Below, piece after piece: positions 57,171 through 62,717 of a DNA stretch of 62,717 bases. How positions within the stretch are numbered: the stretch's first letter is position 1; the number at the start of each line of letters is the position of its first letter. The position numbers and the translations under genes were made by a program. The notes under the pieces are model-generated. The model ran no database searches and was not told the DNA's origin. It was given only the letters and a program-made list of their open reading frames with translations. The stretch is from Curtobacterium sp. A7_M15 (GTDB lineage Bacteria; Actinomycetota; Actinomycetes; Actinomycetales; Microbacteriaceae). Location: assembly GCF_030705415.1 (NCBI RefSeq), contig NZ_JAUZED010000007.1, positions 1 through 62,717 on the forward strand, in the 5' to 3' direction.

Positions 57171-58706
57171 GTGACGAACGAGCCCGAGCAGACGACCGGT
57201 CGTGGCCGCCGCGGCTTCACGCCACCGCGGCACGGCCGCCAGAAGCGACGTGGCGGGGTGGTCCTCCCCGCCGTGGCGGGCGTGCTCACCATGGCCCTGC
57301 TGCTCGGCGGCGGCTACGCCGCGTACGCCTACGGATCGCTCTCGAACGGCGTCACCAAGATCAACGCGATCACCGGGAGCACCTCGACGAAGGACGACGT
57401 CGACGGCCAGGCGCAGAACATCCTGCTGGTCGGCGACGACCACCGGCCGGACAACGCGACGCCGGAGGAGATGGCGGAGCTCAGCACCGAGTCGGACGGC
57501 GGTGCGACGAACACCGACACGATGATCGTCCTGCACATCAACGCCGACGGCTCGCAGGCGACGATGATCTCGTTCCCGCGCGACTCGTACGTCGACATCC
57601 CCGGTGTCGGCAAGGGCAAGCTCAACAGTGCGTTCTACTTCGGCACGCTCAACGGCGGCGGCGACACCGGCGGCGCGAAGTTGCTCATCAAGACGATCCA
57701 GAACCTCAGCGGTCTGACGATCGACCACTACGTGCGCGTCTCCCTGCTCGGCTTCTACCAGGTGGTGAAGGAGCTCGGTCCGGTCGACGTCTGCCTCAAC
57801 AACGCCGTGAACGACCCGTACTCGGGCGTGAACCTGCCGAAGGGCAAGTCCACGCTCGACGCGAAGCAGGCGCTGTCCTTCGTGCGCCAGCGGCACGGGC
57901 TGCCCAACGGGGACCTCGACCGCAACGTCCGACAGCAGTACTTCCTGTCGCAGGAGGCCCGCAAGGTGCTCTCCGCGGGGACGCTGCTGAACCCGATCAA
58001 GATGGGCAACATCCTCAAGGCGGTCGGCGGCTCGATCCAGACGGACACCGACCTCGTGAACCTCGCGACCCAGATGCGGAACCTGCGGCCCGGGAACATC
58101 CAGTCCGCGACCATCCCGACGCTCGGTACCCCCACCATCACCGTCAACGGCTCGGCGCTGTCCATCGTCGAGGTCGACACCGTCGGGCTGCCGGCCTTCG
58201 TGCAGGGACTCGTCGGTGAGCCCGAGGAGTACAGCAAGGCCGGTCGCGCACAGCCGGCGAGCACCTCGGTCACCGTCCTGAACGGCAGCGGCGTCACGGG
58301 TGCCGCGGGCGCCGCCGGGACCGTGCTCACCGCCCGCGGCTTCCAGGTCGGTGCACCCGGGTCGTCGGAGCTGACGAAGACCACACAGGTGCAGTACCCG
58401 GCCGGCATGGAGAAGCAGGCGAAGGCCGTCGTGGCGGTCGTGCCCGGCGCCGTCGCGATGCGGACGAACGCGGTCACGGGCGTGACGCTCGTGCTCGGCT
58501 CCGACGGCAAGACCGTGACCCCGGTCGCCGCCGCGGGTGGTGCCGCCTCGAGCCCGGCTGCCGGTTCCGCCGCGTCCGACGCCGGTTCGGGTGACGCCGG
58601 TGCTGCGGCGTCGAAGCCCGCGGCGTCGAAGCCTGCAGCCCCCGAGCCGAAGCCGTCGTCGACCGACGTGAAGAGCTACGGCAAGGCAGGCGTCTGCATC
58701 AACTGA
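57171..58706 (+). CDS. LCP family protein with LytR C-terminal domain
   Basis: 511 residues. A basic head (1-30), one membrane helix (about 31-53), the LCP domain (about 80-270, with VGDDHRPD, SFPRDSYVDIPG and RNVRQQYFL) and, after a linker, a LytR_C domain (about 365-445, VTVLNGSGVTGAAGAAG). The C-terminus is an Ala/Ser/Pro/Lys tail. Probable peptidoglycan-polymer ligase partly redundant with the LCP protein at 46436. Its last 8 bases overlap the end of the convergent TetR gene. Confidence 0.92.
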   Translation: MTNEPEQTTGRGRRGFTPPRHGRQKRRGGVVLPAVAGVLTMALLLGGGYAAYAYGSLSNGVTKINAITGSTSTKDDVDGQAQNILLVGDDHRPDNATPEEMAELSTESDGGATNTDTMIVLHINADGSQATMISFPRDSYVDIPGVGKGKLNSAFYFGTLNGGGDTGGAKLLIKTIQNLSGLTIDHYVRVSLLGFYQVVKELGPVDVCLNNAVNDPYSGVNLPKGKSTLDAKQALSFVRQRHGLPNGDLDRNVRQQYFLSQEARKVLSAGTLLNPIKMGNILKAVGGSIQTDTDLVNLATQMRNLRPGNIQSATIPTLGTPTITVNGSALSIVEVDTVGLPAFVQGLVGEPEEYSKAGRAQPASTSVTVLNGSGVTGAAGAAGTVLTARGFQVGAPGSSELTKTTQVQYPAGMEKQAKAVVAVVPGAVAMRTNAVTGVTLVLGSDGKTVTPVAAAGGAASSPAAGSAASDAGSGDAGAAASKPAASKPAAPEPKPSSTDVKSYGKAGVCIN

Positions 58707-59340
58707 CGCCCGCGCCGGTCGCGTGCCGGCGGATGGACGTGATCGCGGTGTCGAGCCCGATCGCGAGCGGACGGACGTCCCGCTGCACCTGAGCCAGGAG
58801 CAGACCGCCCTGCAGCGCCACCATCACGGTCGTCGCGAGCGCGGCGGGGTCGGCGTCCGGTCCGAGCAGTCCGCGTTCCCGCATCGTGCGGATGCCGTCG
58901 TGGAACCCCTGCTCCCAGCGGGCGAAGCCGGCTGCCACGAGGTCACGGGTGTCGGCGTCGCGCTCGGCGACCTCGGTGCCGAGGGACCCGAGGGGACAGC
59001 CGCCGACGCAGCCGCCAGCCTCGGCGTCCGCGACGGTCCGGTCCCGCCACCGCTGCCAGGCCTCCCACGTGGTGAGGTCCTCGAAGTCCGGACCCTGGTG
59101 CGCGATGATCGCGTCGGTCTGCTGTCGGACCACGTCGCGTACGAGCTCCTGCTTGTCGGCGAAGTAGTGGTACATCTGCGATCGTCCGACCGTGGCGGCG
59201 GCGCCGATGTCGTCGAGCGTCGTGCCGGAGATGCCACGGGTGAGCATGAGCTCGGCGGCCGCGGCGACGATGCGGCTCCTGGTCGCCAGTCCCTTCGAGG
59301 TCGTGCGTCGAAGGGTCTTCGGGGTGCGTTCCGGGCGCAT
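58699..59340 (-). CDS. TetR family transcriptional regulator
   Basis: 213 residues. Helix-turn-helix at about 20-68 (LTRGISGTTLDDIGAAATVGRSQMYHYFADKQEL). The ligand domain contains GGCVGGCPLGSLG near residue 115, a Cys-bearing segment seen in the LmrA/YxaF-type TetR proteins. ATG at 59340 follows TACACT by 6 bases. Its operator overlaps both its own -10 and the -35 of the divergent sigma-factor gene, so it may control that gene too. Confidence 0.9.
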   Translation of the reverse strand: MRPERTPKTLRRTTSKGLATRSRIVAAAAELMLTRGISGTTLDDIGAAATVGRSQMYHYFADKQELVRDVVRQQTDAIIAHQGPDFEDLTTWEAWQRWRDRTVADAEAGGCVGGCPLGSLGTEVAERDADTRDLVAAGFARWEQGFHDGIRTMRERGLLGPDADPAALATTVMVALQGGLLLAQVQRDVRPLAIGLDTAITSIRRHATGAGVS

Positions 59341-59346
59341 GCTCAG

Positions 59347-59382
59347 AGTGTACTTGCGAGTACATTTCCGGTATGTGACATT
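59347..59382. promoter_or_regulatory. TetR operator with two overlapping divergent promoters
   Basis: TGTACT (59349-59354) and AGTACA (59359-59364) are inverted around TGCG. Leftward, TACACT (59352 to 59347) ends 6 bases before the TetR start. Rightward, TTGCGA (59354-59359) and GACATT (59377-59382) are spaced by 17 bases, and the -10 ends 6 bases before the sigma-factor GTG at 59389. Confidence 0.65.
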
Positions 59383-59388
59383 CGACCG

Positions 59389-59967
59389 GTGAACGACGAA
59401 CTCCTCGCCAAGCGCGACGAAGAACGCGCCCTCCTCCTCGCGGTCGCCACCGGCGACCGGGCCGCCTTCACCCGGCTGCACGACCGGTTCCGACCGCTCG
59501 TCGAGCGCTACGTCCGGCACCAGCTCGTGGACGCCTGGCAGGCGGAGGAGGTCGTGCAGGACGTGTTCCTCGAGATCTGGCAGATCGCCGACCGGTTCGA
59601 CCCGGCGCACTCGGCCATCGCGTGGATCCGCACGATCGCACAGCGTCGCGCGATCGACCGGGTCCGCAAGAGCCGGGCGGACCGCGACCGCGACCTGCGG
59701 ATCGGCACCAGGGACGCCGACCTCGTGGACCACTCGAGCACGGAGCGGGCCGAGAGCGTCCTCGACCGTGCTGAACTCCGTCGCGCCGTCGCCGGGCTCC
59801 CCGAGCGGCAGCGGGACGCCGTCGTCCTCCGACACCTGGTGGGCATGACCGGACCCGAGGTCGCTGCGCGGCTCGGGGTGCCGGTCGGCACCGCCAAGAC
59901 CCGGGCGCGCGACGGCGTCATCGCACTTCGGCGGGTCATGGTGCCCGTCGCTAGGTTGGAGGGGTGA
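59389..59967 (+). CDS. ECF-type RNA polymerase sigma-70 factor
   Basis: 192 residues from GTG at 59389. Region 2 (about 15-85, with AEEVVQDVFLEIWQIADRFDP and AWIRTIAQRRAIDRVRK) and region 4 (about 125-180, LPERQRDAVVLRHLVGMTGPEVAARLGVPVGTAKTRARDG) are present without region 3, as in ECF (SigK-like) factors. No anti-sigma gene follows; instead it overlaps by GTGA an endonuclease-like gene. Control may therefore be transcriptional, by the divergent TetR protein. Confidence 0.92.
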   Translation: MNDELLAKRDEERALLLAVATGDRAAFTRLHDRFRPLVERYVRHQLVDAWQAEEVVQDVFLEIWQIADRFDPAHSAIAWIRTIAQRRAIDRVRKSRADRDRDLRIGTRDADLVDHSSTERAESVLDRAELRRAVAGLPERQRDAVVLRHLVGMTGPEVAARLGVPVGTAKTRARDGVIALRRVMVPVARLEG

Positions 59968-60746
59968 GCAACGCAACGCGTCCGATCACCCTGATGACCT
60001 ACAACGTCAAGAACCCGGATCCCGCCCACGACTGGCCCGCCCGGTTGCCGGTGCTGCTCGACGTGATCCGGCGGCACGACCCCGACGTCGTGTGCGTGCA
60101 GGAGGCCTTCGCGCACCAGCTCGACGACCTCCGCGCCGGTCTGCCGGACCACGGCGACGTCGGCCAGGGGCGCGAGGGCGGCACCGCCGGCGAGCACGCG
60201 GCGATCTTCTTCCGCCGCAGTCGCCTGCGTCCGATCGACGAGGGCACCTTCTGGCTCTCGGACACCCCGGACGAGCCGGTCTCGAACACATGGGGGAGCC
60301 TCTACCCGCGGGTGGCGAACCACGCGCGGTTCCTCGACGCCGAGGGCGAGGCGTTCACGCTCCTGACGACGCACCTCGACCACGAGGAGGGCCCGCACGG
60401 GGACGACGTCCGAGCGCGGAGTTCGGCACTGATCGTCGAACGCCTGAGCACGGCGGACGGCCCGGTCGTCGTGGCGGGGGACTGCAACGAGCCGGCCGGT
60501 GCGGGGCCCGCGTCGCGGGTGCTCGTCGCGGCCGGGTTCGAGGACGCCTGGATGGTCGGCGGAGACCCGGACGACCGGACGGCGACCTTCAACGACTGGC
60601 AGCCGCCGGTCGACACCGGGGAGCGCATCGACTGGGTGTTCACGCGGGGGATCACCGGTGTCGACCGTGTCGTCATCGACCACGACGGGCCGGAGACCTG
60701 GTTCGCGAGCGACCACTTCCCGGTGGTGGCGACGCTCCGGGTCTGA
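59964..60746 (+). CDS. endonuclease/exonuclease/phosphatase family protein
   Basis: 260 residues with the family's active-site series: Asn in TYNVKNPD, Glu in VCVQEA, His in THLDH, Asp/Asn in AGDCNE and the closing SDHFPVVA. No signal peptide. Members cleave phosphodiesters in nucleic acids, lipids or inositol phosphates; substrate cannot be told. Co-translated with the sigma factor through a GTGA overlap. Confidence 0.88.
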   Translation: MSNATRPITLMTYNVKNPDPAHDWPARLPVLLDVIRRHDPDVVCVQEAFAHQLDDLRAGLPDHGDVGQGREGGTAGEHAAIFFRRSRLRPIDEGTFWLSDTPDEPVSNTWGSLYPRVANHARFLDAEGEAFTLLTTHLDHEEGPHGDDVRARSSALIVERLSTADGPVVVAGDCNEPAGAGPASRVLVAAGFEDAWMVGGDPDDRTATFNDWQPPVDTGERIDWVFTRGITGVDRVVIDHDGPETWFASDHFPVVATLRV

Positions 60747-60755
60747 CCGAGGCGA

Positions 60756-61553
60756 TCAGCAGGTGCGCTTGGCGTGCACCGGCATCGGCGACCCGAGCAC
60801 CGTGACCGTGGTGTCGTCCGTCAGGGCCGAGACGCCGTTCGTCCCGAGGTCGGAGTCCGGTTCCGCGTCCGACGGCGCGTCCGCGTCGTCTCCTGTGCTG
60901 CGGCTGTCGGGCGGGCTCGAGGCATCGTCCTCGGGTGCCCACCCGGGCTCGAGCAGGAGCTGGAACGCGCGCGCGTCCGCGGAACCGAACGACATCCGGT
61001 CGGACCTCGGAGCGTCGCGGATCGCCGTGCGGATGTCGTCGCCCACCTGGACGCCGTGCGGTCCGGTCAGCTCCACCTCGTCGCCGAAGCGGGACCGCAC
61101 GGTCTCGCGCAGGACGCGGATCTCGACGGCGTTGCCGGCAGCGGCCGGGGTCGTCAGCGCGGCGACCCGGACCGCACCGCCCCACGTGTAGGTCGTCCCG
61201 GAGGGGAAGCACGCACCGCCGTCGCCCTCGGCCGTCTGCGTGCGCGACGGGGTGCCGAGCAGGCGGTTCAGGAGGCTGACGGTCGTGCGGGAGTCCCGCA
61301 TCGACGCCTCGGTCACGGTCTTGTCACCGCGCCGGAACACCAGCGACTCGGCGTCGAGCTCGATCGAGTCGACCCGCTTGAGCTTCGCGTTCGTGACCCG
61401 GACGGGCTCGTGGTGCACCGGATCCGGTCCGAGTTCGGCCGCGCTCGCCGGAGTCGCGGCGACCCCGGTACCGACGGTGCCGTCGGCGGCGACCGTGCCG
61501 GCCGAGAAGGCGAGCACGGCGGCGCTCAACGCCAGCACGGTCCGGAAGGTCAC
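60756..61553 (-). CDS. secreted protein of unknown function
   Basis: About 265 residues with a signal peptide (hydrophobic to about residue 22, cleavage likely near ASA, residue 37). The middle (about 50-200) has alternating beta-strand character; a Ser/Asp/Pro-rich low-complexity segment (about 205-235) precedes a final strand and a C-terminal Cys. No recognised domain. The second of two adjacent GTG codons (61553) is chosen because TACCGT ends 6 bases before it. It ends 9 bases from the convergent endonuclease-like gene. Confidence 0.75.
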   Translation of the reverse strand: MTFRTVLALSAAVLAFSAGTVAADGTVGTGVAATPASAAELGPDPVHHEPVRVTNAKLKRVDSIELDAESLVFRRGDKTVTEASMRDSRTTVSLLNRLLGTPSRTQTAEGDGGACFPSGTTYTWGGAVRVAALTTPAAAGNAVEIRVLRETVRSRFGDEVELTGPHGVQVGDDIRTAIRDAPRSDRMSFGSADARAFQLLLEPGWAPEDDASSPPDSRSTGDDADAPSDAEPDSDLGTNGVSALTDDTTVTVLGSPMPVHAKRTC

Positions 61554-61559
61554 CACTCG

Positions 61560-61565
61560 ACGGTA
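61560..61565 (-). promoter_or_regulatory. -10 hexamer of secreted-protein gene
   Basis: TACCGT on the minus strand ends 6 bases before GTG 61553. Confidence 0.45.
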
Positions 61566-61734
61566 CGACGCCGAACCCGTCTGGACGACGGGTGTTACCG
61601 AATCGGGGCCTGGTCGTCACGGAACCGTGACATTCGTCGGTGACGCGTCACGGGCTCTCGCCGGGCCCCGTCGACAGGTCCCTGTCGGCCGAACGGGGGA
61701 CAGCCTCCTGGACGGTACGGGGGTGCCGCGTGCG

Positions 61735-61740
61735 TACCGT
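61735..61740 (+). promoter_or_regulatory. -10 hexamer of extended SDR gene
   Basis: TACCGT ends 7 bases before the ATG at 61748; leaderless transcript predicted. Confidence 0.5.
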
Positions 61741-61747
61741 CGGCGGC

Positions 61748-62647
61748 ATGACGGACCAGTACAGCATGCAGGACCCGACGAAGATGTACGCCGACAAGAA
61801 GCCCGACGAGCAGTACCTCGAGGGCGCCGGCACCGACGAGGAGATGGCGGAGAACGTCCCGGCCGACCACGGCGAGGACACCTACCGCGGCTCCGGCCGA
61901 CTCACCGGACGCAAGGCGCTCATCACCGGCGGTGACTCCGGGATCGGCGCGGCCGTCGCGATCGCCTACGCGCGAGAGGGCGCCGACGTCGCGATCTCCT
62001 ACCTCCCCGAGGAGCAGGAGGACGCCGACCGCATCATCGCCCTCGTCGAGGCGGCCGGTCGCAAGGCCGTCGCGCTCCCCGGCGACATCACGTCCCTCGA
62101 GGTGTGCGAGCAGCTCGTCGCGGACGCCGTCGAGCAGCTCGGCGGACTCGACATCCTCGTGAACAACGCCGGCAAGCAGCAGAACGTCCCCTCGATCGAG
62201 GACATCTCGGACGAGGAGTTCGACGAGACGTTCAAGACGAACGCCTACGCGACGTTCCGGATCACGAAGGCCGCCGTGCCGCACCTGCAGCCGGGCTCGA
62301 CGATCATCAACACGACCTCGATCCAGGCGTACGCGCCGTCGCCGCACCTGGTGCACTACGCGGCGACGAAGGCGACCGTGAACAACCTCGCGAAGGGCCT
62401 CGCCGCGCAGCTCGCGCCGAAGGGCATCCGCGTCAACGCCGTCGCCCCGGGGCCGATCTGGACTCCGCTCCAGCCCGCGGGTGGTCAGCCGCCGGAGGCG
62501 CTGCCGTCCGCCGGCGAGCAGACCTACCTCGGCCGCTGGGGCCAGCCGGCCGAGCTCGCGCCGGCGTACGTGTTCCTCGCGAGCGGCGAGTCGTCGTACG
62601 TCGTGGGTGAGACGCTGCACGTCGACGGCGGCATGCCGACGCCGTAG
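61748..62647 (+). CDS. N-terminally extended SDR family oxidoreductase
   Basis: 299 residues. A 50-residue polar head (DPTKMYADKKPDEQYLEG, then HGEDTYRGSGRL) precedes a classical SDR with TGGDSGIG, NNAG, TTSIQAY and the catalytic YAATK. It is a clear paralogue of the protein at 16850-17737, sharing the HGEDxYxGxGRLxG link, the EEQEDAD stretch and the APGPxWTPLQP loop, but it keeps NNAG, which the other lacks. This class includes general-stress and sporulation-associated reductases. A hairpin follows the stop. Confidence 0.9.
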   Translation: MTDQYSMQDPTKMYADKKPDEQYLEGAGTDEEMAENVPADHGEDTYRGSGRLTGRKALITGGDSGIGAAVAIAYAREGADVAISYLPEEQEDADRIIALVEAAGRKAVALPGDITSLEVCEQLVADAVEQLGGLDILVNNAGKQQNVPSIEDISDEEFDETFKTNAYATFRITKAAVPHLQPGSTIINTTSIQAYAPSPHLVHYAATKATVNNLAKGLAAQLAPKGIRVNAVAPGPIWTPLQPAGGQPPEALPSAGEQTYLGRWGQPAELAPAYVFLASGESSYVVGETLHVDGGMPTP

Positions 62648-62666
62648 TCGCGACCGGGCGACGGAC

Positions 62667-62717
62667 GGGAGCGCGCCCCTCAGCGGCGACGCGAGTCGTT
62701 GCGCGGGGCGCGCTCCC
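62667..62717. terminator. hairpin at right window edge
   Basis: GGGAGCGCGCCCC (62667-62679) pairs with GGGGCGCGCTCCC (62705-62717) around a 25-base loop. It begins 20 bases after the SDR stop; the window ends at the stem. Confidence 0.65.

Overview
The window is uniformly high-GC DNA with GTG/ATG starts, four-base start/stop overlaps, lipoproteins, two LytR-CpsA-Psr (LCP) proteins, a resuscitation-promoting-factor-like protein, a fused MnhA/B antiporter subunit and an AztABCD-type zinc system. This points to an actinobacterium, most likely Microbacteriaceae and plausibly Curtobacterium (the genus is inference from gene content only). No rRNA, tRNA, CRISPR array, phage or insertion sequence was recognised. 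It reads as a chromosomal segment of transport, regulation, envelope and catabolic genes.

Layout. 1-4756: zinc uptake. An AztC-type binding protein, AztB permease, AztA ATPase and two AztD-like lipoproteins, with two Zur-like boxes. 4772-16100: a divergent locus. A ROK repressor, M81 metallopeptidase, CutC and an MFS exporter run left; a peptide-type ABC transporter (binding protein, two permeases, a double ATPase) and a ROK kinase run right. 16124-21277: DUF4383 protein, N-terminally extended SDR, Dabb protein, Pr6Pr membrane protein, DUF3800 protein, XRE regulator and SDR. 21287-26589: pyroglutamyl peptidase, pyruvate oxidase, PAP2 phosphatase, Bcr/CflA exporter and MarR regulator, enclosed by a roughly 105-bp structured inverted repeat. 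26591-29887: SoxR, an unknown 65-aa protein, an aldo/keto reductase homologue lacking its catalytic residues, and an MFS transporter. 29930-36191: complete mnh (mrp) Na+/H+ antiporter operon A(B)CDEFG. 36301-40859: quinone-oxidoreductase-like enzyme with MarR, then SDR | SDR-GntR-SMP30. 40882-45353: three glycosyltransferases and RlmC. 45360-50987: Rpf/LysM protein, LCP protein, MarR/MMPL pair and GntR. 51075-57092: IclR, secreted beta-helix protein, FAD oxidoreductase with a beta-rich C-terminus and an MHS transporter, probably one catabolic locus. 57171-62717: second LCP protein, TetR, ECF sigma factor with an endonuclease-like partner, a secreted unknown and a second extended SDR.

Two features run through the whole window. 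First, at least 16 genes have a TANNNT hexamer ending exactly 6 or 7 bases before the start codon, as expected for leaderless transcripts; for several of them an inverted repeat covers that hexamer, giving compact autoregulated divergent promoters. Second, most transcription units end in long GC-rich hairpins, several sharing the core GGAGGCGCGG/CCGCGCCTCC, and one of these has grown into the large paired element flanking the 21.3-26.6 kb block.

The most interesting leads are the doubled AztD-like proteins under Zur-type boxes, the ROK/M81/CutC/ABC locus of unknown substrate, the promoter-armed 65-aa gene beside soxR, the degenerate aldo/keto reductase, the paired structured repeat, the IclR/beta-helix/FAD-oxidoreductase locus, and the shared TetR/sigma-factor operator.
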